This document shows positions 9,939 through 22,300 of a stretch of 64,000 nt of DNA, piece by piece; position 1 is the stretch's first letter, and each line of letters begins with the position of its first letter. A program made the translations under genes and the position numbers. This stretch comes from Hypomyces perniciosus (taxonomy: Eukaryota > Ascomycota > Sordariomycetes > Hypocreales > Hypocreaceae). A model generated the notes under the pieces. That model made no database searches and was not told the DNA's origin. It saw nothing but the letters and a program-made list of their open reading frames with translations. The stretch lies in NCBI GenBank assembly GCA_008477525.1, contig SPDT01000004.1:3844001-3908000 (forward strand), given 5' to 3'.

Positions 9939-10235
9939 GGCCTTCTCGTCAAGCGTGATTCGGTAGAGCCAGTTTCCTTGCACGTGGGTGGTTATCGTCG
10001 CCACCGCGTCTCCGCCAGTGTGGAAGTCAGTGAAGGTGTTCTTGGCGAAGTCAGGCGTGAAGCCGCCGCAGGGGCTGTCATGTTGGGCTTCGTCGTCGAA
10101 TCCAATCGTCTCGGGATACTTAAGGTTGAAGTGCGCCCAAGCCGCCTGCGTGAGCAGAAGAGCGACGAAAGACAGGCTGACTATTTTGAGAGAGGGACGG
10201 GGTGGATAGTGATTTCCGAGGACGAGGACTGGCAA
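9939..10235 (-). pseudogene. BIM1/X325-like secreted copper protein, 3'-truncated
   Basis: A minus-strand ORF starts at 10235. Residues 1-34 form a signal peptide with a longish N-region (core KIVSLSFVALLLTQAAWA). Cleavage before His35 leaves a mature N-terminus HFNLKYPETIGFDDE, the arrangement in which the N-terminal His of LPMO-like BIM1 (X325) proteins binds copper. Conserved family features follow: SPCGGF (Cys56), the HTGGDAVATITTH block with His84, and GNWLYRITLDEK. Similarity ends at about residue 99, near 9939. The frame runs on to 9810 with unrelated, AT-rich-looking residues, and the second half of the domain, with its further Cys residues and GPI-type tail, was not found to the left. 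No convincing donor site is seen there, so truncation is favoured over a missed exon. Fungal relatives act at the cell surface in copper uptake. It lies 200 bases from the AT-rich block. Confidence 0.7.
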
Positions 10236-10435
10236 GAAAGGTAAAGCCGCAATGTGATCAGACCTTTGTCTCAGAAACGCAAGCCATCAGGCCCTCCAGA
10301 CCATGACTATTCCGGGGGCCATATGTATACCCGTGAGCTGACAGCCATCGTCACTCATCCGCAATGGCACAAGGTGAATGCCCATGTTAAATATGTAATC
10401 ACGCTCTTCCCGCATAGTGAATCAAATAGGCGGCC

Positions 10436-10837
10436 TGTCACGACCCGACTGTCGAAGACCAGGTTACAGGGATACGGGAGAATATCGGTTACACCGACCA
10501 ATTATCAGGAAGTAATCACCGCGCTAAGAGTGATTACTTAAACGCCTACTATATTAAAAAGTATAATTACTTTCTCAATTACTGCGCTATTGCAGTAATC
10601 GCAGTAACATTTACTAAAATATTAATAATTATATATAGATTTCTTTTATATATATAACTAGCTTATTATTTATTTAATATAGTTATTGAAATAATTATTA
10701 ATAATTATATTTACTAAAACCGCCTATTTTATAAAATATAATTGTATTACCTTATTTAATATTTATCTTTAACCTCTTTATTAATATAAACTTATAAACC
10801 TTAGTTTATCTTTACAGAATTAACTTAAATTATTATA
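10436..10837 (+). repeat. Gypsy0 5' LTR
   Basis: Starts TGTCACGACCCGAC and aligns over its length with the reverse complement of the Gypsy1 LTRs, for example the shared block actaaaaccgcctatttta. The first 100 or so bases keep normal composition; the rest is RIP-mutated. Its first base is the exact boundary between gene-like and AT-rich DNA. Length about 402 bp versus 386 bp in Gypsy1. Confidence 0.8.
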
Positions 10838-13800
10838 TATTAATAACTTTTATTTAAAAGGCTATTAAAAGTTTTAAATAATATTATAAATATATTTACT
10901 ATAATATCCTCTTTTAATAATCCTAATACTTTACCCTTTACTTTATTTTTTTATTAAAAATAAAACTATAATAAAGATAATAATATAAATAAAGTAAAGA
11001 TAAAGATAAAGTTAATAAAATAAAATAACTTTATATTTATATAAAGGAAGCCTTTTAATATATAGAAGCTAATTATATAAAATAAAAATAATACTATTAA
11101 TATTTAATTATTAAAAACGCTAAACTTTAGTAAATAGTTTATTAATAGTAAATAGCTATTATAGATTTATAAAATTAAATATTACCTGCACTTACTTTAA
11201 ACTTTATACTAAACTTTAAAGGGAATTAACTTTTAAGGGATTTAAAAAAGTTATTTAAAATATAACTATTCAAATATTTCAATAAAAGTATTATAACACT
11301 TCAACTATTTTTTACTTAACTATACAACTATTTTATTTATTTTTTAACTAGCTTTAATATAAAAATTAATAAAGTTTTTTTAACTGCTAGATAATTTAAA
11401 GGGAATACTTTAAAGTAGTTTAAACCTAAATAAAGGGATTTTTTTAATAATAAAGTTAATATTAATAAATAAATATAAACGATATGTATTAATTATAATT
11501 AGTTTGAAGAAGAATTAAAGAATATTTTTAATAATAGTAATAAAGAATATACTATAGAAAATAAATTTATAAATTTAGTTTAAAAAGGAAAATAGTTTAA
11601 CTATATTATATACTTTAAGAACTATACTTCTAAAGTTAAATAGAGAAATTCTGCTTTTATTAAATGCTTTTATAATAAACTTAAATTAAAAATAAAAAAA
11701 AAGCTTATAAATTGTTTTAAAATAAAGGTTATTATTAAATTTATGAAAAAATATATAAATGCAGATAATTTAGTTTATAAACTTTATTTAAATATAAAAG
11801 AAATAATAGTAATTGAAATAAGTTTATAAATATTAAAGATATATAAATTAAAGTAAAAAGTAATAAAAATATATTATTAACTTTAATAATAAAAAACTTA
11901 ATTAAATAAATTTAAATATTATTTAAAAAGGAAAAGTAAAGGTTATTTATTATAATAATAATAAACTAGAATATTCTTTAAAAGACTATAAAGCTTTATA
12001 AAAGTTAAAAATTAATAAACTTTAAAAGCCTATACTAGAACCTAGATAAAAGGTTAATATAGTTTTAAAGGCTATTAATTATATATTATTTAACTAGACT
12101 ATATATTATAATAATAGCTGCCTCAATTATCAATCTAGTAAAGATAAAAATAAATAATACCTGAAATAATTTAAAAATATATTTATAATAAACTAAAAAC
12201 AATATTAATTAAAATTTAAATCTTTAACTTTTAAAGATATTTTTAAAGAAAATAAAGCGAATAGGTATTTACTATATTTAAATAGTTTAATAAAATAAAA
12301 CCTAAACTTTAATTATATAAAGTTAAATAAAGATAATAGTATTTTAAATAAATAAGTAATTATTATAATTAATTATTAATATTTTAATTAAATTACTGCA
12401 GGTAATGAAAAATAAACTAATAGCAGTAACTTTAATAATAAAAATAAAAATAACCTGTTATAATATAGATTATTATTATATAGTATTATATTTTTAGAAT
12501 TAGAAAATATATTACTTATAAATAGTAATTTTAAAGGTAAATTAAATAAATATTACCTAAACCTAATTAAAAGAGTTACTATAAGTATATAATAAAATAA
12601 AATAAACTTATACCTATATAAATAGCTTTATATATGAAATAAAACTAATAATAAAATAACTATTAAAGTTATTTTAACTGCTTTAACTATATAATTAGAA
12701 TTTGTATATTTTTATATATAAAGAGACTACATTATAAATAACTTTATTTATAAAAAGCATTATACTATATCCTAAATCATATATATTATATATACATATA
12801 TAGTATACTTTTAAAAGAAAGTACAATATAATATATTCTTAATTAAAATTTTATTTTACTTTATAAAATAAATATAAAATTATAATACTTTTAAAAAATA
12901 AATTATAACTATATAGTATTAAAACTTTAAAATTATTATTATTAAACTAAATACTAAAATCTTAAAGGAATATTATTAACTATAAAGACTTAAAGGATAT
13001 AAATTTAAAGGATATTATATTTACTGCTAAAAGAAATTAATAAAATAATATTTCTATTATAATAAATGGTTTAAGTATAATTAATAGTATTCTTTAAAGT
13101 ATAATAGCTTAAAGTATATTATATATATATAAAATAAATTATAAGATTTAATATTGATAATAAATTAATAATACTATATATTTATCGCTAGATTATATAT
13201 ACTGCTAAAAATATAAATACGCTATTTACCTATAAAAAGAACTTTAAAAATAGCGAATACAGAAGTATATAAAGTATAAACCCGCCTTAAAAGACAAAAA
13301 GATTAATTAAATTATAAAAGAACTATATCGAAACTAGTTTAACTTTATTACCTATAAAGGAACTGCCTATAATAAAAGAAAGTGGTATTTACTTTAAAGA
13401 ACCTTAATTAACTGCGAAATTTATATAAGAAAAAAAGAATTAGGAAATAATTAATATTACCTGTAAAAGGGCTATAGGGTAACGATTAATAAATTATATC
13501 TTTTAAAATATTAAATAATAAAAGTAATAATAAAGATTTACTATATTTTAAATTAAAGGTAATAGTTAAGGGATATTAATTATATATATTAGTAAATAGT
13601 AAAGTAATAGGTAATTTTATTGTATTTATAACTATAAATCGCCTATAATTACTTTAAAAAAAGAAAATTAAAATATATTAATTTTATTAGGCAGAAAGAG
13701 GAGCTTTTATATATAACAATAGAGAGGTTAAGCGAAAGATTAATTATTTTGAATTTAAAATTGCTAAATGTAAAGGAGTAGTTCTTTATAATATAGTAAA

Positions 13801-14189
13801 TATTAATAGGTATAATAGTATTTTTGGTTATTTTTGGTTAAAATGCAATAACCCTGATAATAACTAGGAGAATGGCTAGCTTTATTAGCGCGATAATAAA
13901 GTTCCTTTAGTAATTAGAATTATTAGAAAGGTTTTAGCTGTAAGGCAGAAATCCTATATAGAACCCCTAGGTATACTGAAAAAAGGAATTAAAAAAGTTA
14001 CCTTTAATTTAATTATAGAAGTAATTGACTTAAAAATAAAATTTAAATAAAGTAAAGGGAAAGATAAATAAATCTAAAACATAATTGCCTTTTTATAGAA
14101 AGTATTTAATAATATTAATAAAATGCTTAAGATAAAAAGCCTTAAAACGGCAGTATTATTAAAATAGCTGCAGAATATCTTTAAAGAAT
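10838..14189 (+). mobile_element. Gypsy0: RIP-degraded gag-protease part of a Ty3/Gypsy element
   Basis: Plus-strand relic colinear with the 5' half of Gypsy1, whose copy is on the minus strand. Decoded traces include a gag zinc-knuckle relic at about 11,933-11,995 (VIYYNNNKLEYSLKDYKAL, matching the less mutated Gypsy1 version), a protease active-site relic near 13,575-13,650 (YILVNSKVIGNFIV, from a D-S/T-G type motif) and a following segment near 13,800 (NRYNSIFGYFWLK-like). Stops are everywhere, of the CAG/CAA-to-TAG/TAA kind. The match to Gypsy1 stops at 14189, just before reverse transcriptase, where the Gypsy2 LTR begins; the pol part is missing or displaced by that insertion. Confidence 0.75.
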
Positions 14190-14361
14190 TATTACGGCAC
14201 AGAAAGGCAGGTCAGGGCAAATATCGTTGTTATGCTGTAGAGAGCGAGAAAGCCCCAAGGCTTTATAGAAAGCTATAGCTAGGAATGCATTGGGGCCTAG
14301 TTATATAACCGGAGCTTATATAACAGGGCGTTAATATTGCATTATAATTAATGCTATAACA
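14190..14361 (-). repeat. Gypsy2 3' LTR
   Basis: 172 bp, read on the minus strand as TGTTATAGC...GCCGTAATA, a mutated form of the TGTCACGGCAC...GTGCCGTGACA termini that also bound the LTR at 47674-47835. It interrupts Gypsy0 after aaagaat. A polypurine tract (GAGGGGGGGTAT on the minus strand, 14362-14373) directly precedes it, fixing the element's orientation. Confidence 0.75.
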
Positions 14362-17300
14362 ATACCCCCCCTCTTTATTATACTATTTGGCTGCAAATAG
14401 CTATATTATTTATATAAATTGAAATTCCAAGTAATCTGTTTTAATATTTCTAATATAAAGGTAAATAAAGCAAATTATATAGTTTTTAATATTAATAATA
14501 TATAGTTTAACTCTAGACTTTAATATAATATAGTTTTGAATTAGCGCTTTATAGGTATTAGTTTCTTTTTAGCTATTTCCTCTTTTTCTTTTTTTATAAT
14601 TCCTTTTAATATTTATTATAGTAGGCCTAGCTTTTTAGGTTTTTCCTATAAAAGTTTTATATTACCTTTGTTTAACTTTATAAATCTTTAGCTAATTATT
14701 ATATAATAATATAGTATTTTTATTTAATAAAATAATAAAATTTATTATTATTATAATAATTTAAAAATACTTTAAACTTTTATTTCTTTTATATTTTATT
14801 TATATTATTTTCCTTTTCCAATACTATACTTTAAATATTCTTTAATTTAGCTTTATTAATTATTTTTTACTTAAAATGCAGTAAAGTAGTTATTTTAAAT
14901 TATAAAAGGGAGTTATATAAGACTAGGAAAATCTTTATACCTTTTAATAAGCTAATAGTGCAGGCTTATAAATATAACTTTATTATTATATAAAATCCTA
15001 CTTATTTATTATTTAATTTTTTATTAGCTAATTAATCTTTATATTTTATATATTAATAAGGACTTCCTATTTAATAATATAAGTTAATAATACCTCCTTT
15101 TATATATTTGCATTTTCTTTATATTCTTTTAAAAGCTTTAATAAAGGCCTTTAACTATATAATAATATATTTCAATTAATTAATAATAATATTAATATAA
15201 AAAGACTTTCTTTTTTTTACTATAAAAAGGTTTAATAAATAAAGCTATAAAGGCTTTATTGTTCAATAAAGGTTAAAACTATAATTAATAAAAAATAATA
15301 ATATATTAATAGTTTTAAATACTATATTATGTATCGTAAATTAGGTAATAAAAGCTAATAAATTTAATTATTTTAATAAAAGTTAATAAAACCTTATAGG
15401 TATTATTTTATATGTATATTAACTCTTTTAGTCTAGCTATTAATCTTAAACTAAAAGGCTAATAACTATTTTAATATAACTTTTAATTTCCTTAAAAGTT
15501 ATTTTTAAGGTTTAATTATAAACTATATATTATAGTTTAATATAATATTATTTAATATACTATAAAGGTAGTAAATCCTATTAATAAATATATTAGCTAG
15601 CTTTTTTATTAATAGTAAAATAATAAATATAAAATAATATATTTTTATAAAGTAGTAAGCTATTATTAGTAAATACTTATAGATAGTATTATAGTAGTAA
15701 GATTTAAGTAGCAGTATAATATAATTAATAAAAATATTTAACTAAACTATTTAAATAGTTTCTAAATAGGATATATATATAAAGTTTATTATTAAAAGGA
15801 ATAAAAAGCTACTTTTAATAATAGATTTTATTATTTATTACTTAACAGTTATTTCTTATAATTTAAAGTTCTCTATAAAATTATTTTAATTATTAATAGA
15901 CATTAAGGCCTTAAAGTGCAGTTACTATTTCTTTTACTATAATATTTTATTTATATACTATTATAATTAATTTATTAATTAATTTATTTTCTATAGGTAT
16001 TATTGTAGCTATAAAGGCAGCCTTTATAAATAGTTTTATATTTAATAAAACCTTTTTTTAAAATATTGCCTACGTTTTAAAGTTAGGTTAATAAATAATA
16101 TAAAAGTTAAAGTTAAAAAGGAATTTAAACTATTAGATTTACTGCTAGTTTAAGGCTTTAATTAAAGTAAAGTATTTAAAGTTTTTATAGTCTATAATAA
16201 CATTAAACTTTTATAAGCTTTATAATTCTAGGCCCTATTCTTTTATTATATTAATAATAGCTAAAAGTTCTTTATTATAGATTTTATAATTACATTTTTA
16301 AATATTATACTTTATAGAAAAAAATATAATAAAGTATAAAATACTTTCTTTATTATATTATAATAAAATACTATTTAATATTTAATTAAAGGCATTAATT
16401 TTAAAGACTATATATTTATTATAATTAAAAAGGGCTAAAACTAAAGCTAATTTAAAGGTATATTTAATTAAATTAAAGGCATCCTATTATTCCTCTCTTT
16501 AAATATATAGTGAATTTTTTTAGAAGTTTATTTAATAGTGCAGCTATTTAAAAGTATTTTTAAATAAAATAATAATACAAATTTATAAAATTAAAAAACT
16601 TTTATAAGTCTTTTACTTTTTTAAGTAATTATTAATTTAATATAGCTTTAATTTTTTTAAAATCTATTATTAGTCTATTTAAGGTAATAATTAAATTAAA
16701 GTATTTTATTTTTATTATATAAAATTTATATTTAATAATATTAATTTAACAGCTAGTGTTTTAAAGGCAGGCTATTATTTTATATATATATTTTCAGTAT
16801 TCCTTTTAGTTTAATAAATATATAACGATATTATTAAAGTATACTGTATAGATATAGTTAAAAAGGTTATAAAAAGTATAGTTAATATAATATTAAAATA
16901 TAGTAAGTGTATTATAAAGGCGATAAGGTATAATTAATATTTTAAAAAGGCTAAACTTTATAATAAATATTATTTTTTATATATCCCTTTTAAGAATATA
17001 AAGGTTATTAAATATAGTAATAATATTAAGTTTTATATATACTATTATATAGGTTAAAGCATTAAAAGTTTCTTAGATTAATAGTAATAGGTATTGATTT
17101 TTAGTAGTAATATTATTTAACCTTTAATAATTTTAATAAATATAAATACTGCCTTTTAGTTTTACAGCTAAAAGGAGGGGAGTAGTATATTATATTTACA
17201 ATTTATAGATAAATCCTTTTATTAAATTATTATTTAATTATTTTTTTATTACCTGCAGTTTCTTCAATAAATATAGCTTATTCTTTTAATATAAAATATC

Positions 17301-18972
17301 TTTTCTTAATAGTATTTTAATTTTATAGTTTTAAGTTTATTATAAAGGAAAATTATTTACTGTCTTTAATAGGAAGGCATTATATAGATTATATAGTTAA
17401 AATAATAGTTTTGTTAAAATATTTAGTTTATTAAATTTAGGTTTCCCTGCTATAAATTTCTTTATATTAGCGGCTATAATCTTTTTTAATTATATTAAAG
17501 AGTAGGATTTATTAATAACGTTATATATTTCTTTTAATGAAATTATTTTTACTTTAATATAGTCTTTTTATTTTATTAATATTTATTAAAAAACTTATTT
17601 AAAAGCTTTAATAAAATAATCGGTATTAGTTTTTTAGTTTTAATAGATTAATTAATCTCTTTTTAAGTTACTTTTATTGCGCGGATATATAATTAATAAT
17701 AAAAAGTAATAAAGTTTATAGCTGCTATTATTTATATATCTGCTATAATTAGGTATATTTTTTAATTTTAAAGTTTAATTTAGTTTTATAAAAGTAATAT
17801 ATTAAACAGTAATAGTAATAGCTTTAATAAAGGTTCTTTTATTATTATTAAGTATAGATTATAAAAGCAGGCAATAGCTTTATATATATTTACTTTAGAA
17901 TTATTTATACTTATATGTCTTTATTATTAATTTTACTATACCTGCAGGTTATATAATAATTTTAATTTAATATTAAGGTTTATAAAATATATAATTTAAA
18001 GGCTTTCTCTTTAATTAAGTTATTGTCTATTTCTTTTAAAGTATTTTTAATTAACAGTTATTAATATAATATTATTCTTTATTTAATTAAATTAAACTTT
18101 ACTTTATTTAAAATATCTTTAACTATTAATTATTAATAATATATATTCTTTATATTAACTTTAGCGAAATTATTTTTTATCCTAACTATTATTAAAATTT
18201 ATATAAAGGTAACTATATTTTTTAAAAGATAATAATTATAATAATAATAGGATTTAAAAGTAATAGTTAACTTTTTCTAATTAATATTAAAGTTATATTT
18301 TTTTAACTATAAAAAGTTAAAGATTATAAATATATTATTAAAGATATTTATAATATAAAAGAGGCAGAGTTTTTTATAAAAGTTAATTATAGTTTATATA
18401 ATAAAAAAGTTTAAAACTTTATTAGCTATACTTTTATTAATAAATAAAAGGTCTTTAATAAATAGCAGTTATTAAATAATAATATTAAATCGCTTAATAA
18501 AAGCGCAGTTAATTAAAGTTTAAAGTATATAGCCGCTATTTATTAAAGCTTTTATATTAATATAGATATTATAGATAAAGAATAATATAGTTTATATTAA
18601 AAGGGATTTTACTATTTATTAATTTAAGTTTAAAAGGTTTTTAATTAAAAAGATAATAGTAGATTTATTTTAAGATAATAATCTTATTTATAATTAACCT
18701 TTATTTCTAACTTTTAATAAAAGTTAATCTTTTCCTTAATTTATAGGTTAAGTCTAGGTTTTTAATAAATAAGGCTGGCTAAATTAAAGTAGACTGAAAG
18801 TTAATAAAACAGTGCTACTATTATTATCCTCGTTAATGCTTAGAGAGGGTATATTATTTAAGGCCTAGATTTATAGGTTAACTAGGCATTACAGGTAATA
18901 TTAGCGCACTACTAGGGTCTAGTTATTATACTTTATTAGGCTATTTTATTATTAGCTTTAGGGTACTGCTAG
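14362..18972 (-). mobile_element. Gypsy2: RIP-degraded chromovirus-type Ty3/Gypsy internal region
   Basis: Minus-strand relic. Reverse transcriptase is decodable at 16,881-16,933 (PYRLYNTLTIFQYYIN, from a PYRLCNAPATFQ-like motif) and 16,811-16,841 (YFNNIVIY, from Y-x-D-D changed to N-N by G-to-A). Integrase and the 3' tail should lie between about 14.4 and 16.2 kb; the sequence next to the polypurine tract resembles that of Gypsy3 (ATTTGGCTGCAAATAGCTAT against atttgcccctaaatagctat). Protease and gag remnants would be at 17.2-18.9 kb. A clear 5' LTR was not found; 18,780-18,970 shares short words with the 14.2-kb LTR but is too altered to call. No reading frame survives. Confidence 0.65.
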
Positions 18973-19378
18973 TTTATTGAGGGGGAATTGGCACTCCAAA
19001 ATACACACAGAATATATATATACACCCATACGCAATAACTAGTATCGAGCGCGGGAACCGCGCCCTTGACAGAACTATAAGGCAGCAATTAAATGATATA
19101 AGGTTTAAAAGATACTGTAGATTATTTAATTATAATGCCAGCAGCTAAAAGTAACTAATAGTTACCTTTATACGCTTTAGCGGCTATATATTTATAAGTA
19201 GGGTTATATATTAAAGGAGGAAGAAAGTTAATATATATTAACTTAAATCTATTTATATATCATTATACTTTTATTTTTTTTAATTTAATAATTATTTAAA
19301 TAAATAGTTAACTTTTTTTTAAGTAAATTTAATATAAAAAATACAGGTATGTTAAATATATTAATTACCTTTAATATA
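18973..19378. repeat. 406-bp repeat family, copy 1
   Basis: Begins TTTATTGAGGGGGAATTGGCAC and can be aligned end to end with copies at 45439 and 58565. It keeps the hairpin GAGCGCGG-GAA-CCGCGC near 19,040. The left half is little mutated; the right end (ATTACCTTTAATATA) is a RIP-altered form of GTTACCCCCGACAAA. No target duplication is recognisable here. Confidence 0.7.
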
Positions 19379-22300
19379 ACCCTTTTTATAAATATTTGCA
19401 AATAAAAACAGTAAATTTTAATAAAATGCTTATTTTATTAATCCTTTATAATATTAATATAATAATATTTAAAGAAAATATAAATAATATAGGAAAGTAA
19501 TAAAAGGAATATATTAAAGAGAAAGAAAAATTAAAAGTAAAATTATTGCTGCTTATATTATTAATTCCTTTTTATTTAATTTATATTAAATTATTCTCTT
19601 TTTATTAAAATTATTATAACTAAATAGTCCCTTTTTATTAATTTCTTTTATTATTAAATATTTTAAGCTGCTATTTATTTATTTTATATTAGCTATTTAG
19701 TTATTTATATAAGTATATAGATTTATTTTTAGATATTATTTTAAGCTAATTTATCTATTAACCTAAATAGGGTTAGACTATAGTATATATTTAAGGCTAT
19801 AATTTATTAAATTTAGGAATATTAAAGTGCAGTTTTCTTTAATACTGCTGTAAAGGCTATTATTATAGTTTACCCTTTTTTATTTAATTTTAAAAGAGCC
19901 TTTTAATTATTTTTAATTGTTTATTAATTAAATTTAGCAGTAACTTTTAAAACTCTTTTATTTTTTATATTTTAGTTATCCTTTAATGTATTAAAAAAGC
20001 TATTATTTTCTTTAAAAGAGGCCGATTTTGCGTTTAAAGTTTTAATATTATTAGTAATAGTTAATGCAGTTAATAGGGGTTTTATAAATTATAGTATTAC
20101 GAAGAAATACATTAATTTACTTTTAATTATTAGTTTTATTACTATTTTTATATAGGCGGCTATTTATATTGCTAGGCTAGCAGTATTATTTTATTTCTTT
20201 ACTACTAGCACTATTTATAAGGTAAAGGAAAATATTTTTCTTTTCCTTTACTATAATTAATTAAACTATATAGCTAGGGGTATAGGTATTATTAGTGTAA
20301 GAAGTTATATATTAAATATTAACTGCTGCTATTATAATCTTTTTTAAATATTTAAAGGTAAAAAGATAACTGGCTATTAGGAAAAACTATTATTATAATA
20401 GATTAAATTTTTTATAGGGTTATTTACTAGTACTTTAAAGTTAGTTAAATATTAATTGCTAATTTTTATTATATTCTTTTCATAAATTATTCTTAAGGGA
20501 GTCTATTAGCTTTAATTTAATTTAATTAAATAATATTTAATTAAAAACGGCGGGATATCTTTTTTATATATTTTAGAATTTATAATAGTAAGTTTATTTA
20601 CTGTTATAAATTAATATAAAACTTAAATTATATTTATATAGCTTTTAGTTGAGTTCTTAGGGTATAGGTATTAATATTAATCTTAAAGTAAAAGTTTAAA
20701 TGCCTTTAAGTTAATTGTTTTATACTTTTTAAAGTTAAAAGAGATAGGAATTCTGCTTAAATATTCTATTAGTTGATTTAGCTTAATGCTAATAAATCTA
20801 TAAAGCATTTATTAAATCTAAAATAGGCTTAAATAATTATATTTATTAGCTTTAAGTTATTTTATATATAAGACTATATAAACGCTAAATAGATAAGGAA
20901 ATCTAGCTTTTTTAACTATATAGGCTTATAAATTAAAAAATTATTATATTTAGCGCTTATAGTTATATTTATAAAAATTAAAGTAATAGAGGTATTTATA
21001 TGTATTAAAAGTATGAGTATATTAATTTTTAAAGAAATAAATAAACCTTATAAAAATTTATTATCTTTTAGTAAAGTACTAGAAATTTTATAGTCTATTA
21101 AGAATACTAAAAGCTTACAGTATTATTTACTTAAAGGTAAAGGCGCCTTTACATGTATTTATAAATATTATAATCTTGGCTTAGGCTATTTTAATAGTTA
21201 TTAGTCTTTTTACTATTATATAAAATATTTCTTTTAAAGTAAAGTTTAATATTTATCGTTTATAGGAAACGTTATATAAAAGATTATAGATATCTTTAAT
21301 ATAAAAATACTTTTTACTTGCCTGAAAGTTAGGTATTAATATAACATTCTTATAGTAAAAGTAATTTAAATTGATTATTATTTTAATAAGTAATTATAAG
21401 TAACTATTAATATATTAATCGAGTTATAAGTAAATCTATAGTAGTTAATAGCTATATTAACTTATAATAGACTTAATAGTAAGATAGTATTTCTTTCGCC
21501 TTAAAAAGTTTTAGTCTACTTTAAAGATATTTAATTAATATAGTAAAAGAGTAGAGTTTTTAATTTATTTTCTATAGGCTAGAAAATAAAGTAAAAGAGT
21601 AAAGGTTTTTCTTTAAATAGGATATTATAATAGAAAAAAAGGAAAAACATAATTAAATAATTTTAAAGTAAAATTTAAAGTAATAATAATATTTTAATTA
21701 TAGTAAAATAGAATTGTATTTAAATATATAAAGAAAAGAAAAAGAGGCAAAGTATAGTATTATTTTTATCTTTTTATAGGTATAAGTATATAGTTTAGTG
21801 TATAGGGGTGGTTTTTTTATTATATATAAATTACTGCTTTTTTAAAGTAGCCTTTATAATTTATTTATTTATTTATTTTCCTTTTTTTTTCTCTTCCTCT
21901 TAATCCTTCTTTAGCTATATTTAATTATAAAAGATCCTGCTAGAAAAGCCTATTATTAATTGCTTAATATAGCTAACTTTATTAATATATTTATTATAGG
22001 CAAGAAAACCTTTAGCGAGATTTCTTTATTTTAAAAAAGTTAAATTTAACTTTATTTCTTTACTTAGCTATTTCCTTTAAATAAAGCTTTAATAAATACG
22101 TATTATTTAATTAGTATCTTTATTTTAACTTTATTTAAGTTTAAGAGTATTTTACTATTTAGATTATAAATAGTGTTAATATTAATTAATTAAATTTATT
22201 AATTTATTTAAAAATTACTTTCTCCTTTTTATTTATAGTCTCTTTATTACTTTTATTATTTATAAAAAGTTATACCTTTAAGGAATATTTTTAGCGCTAT

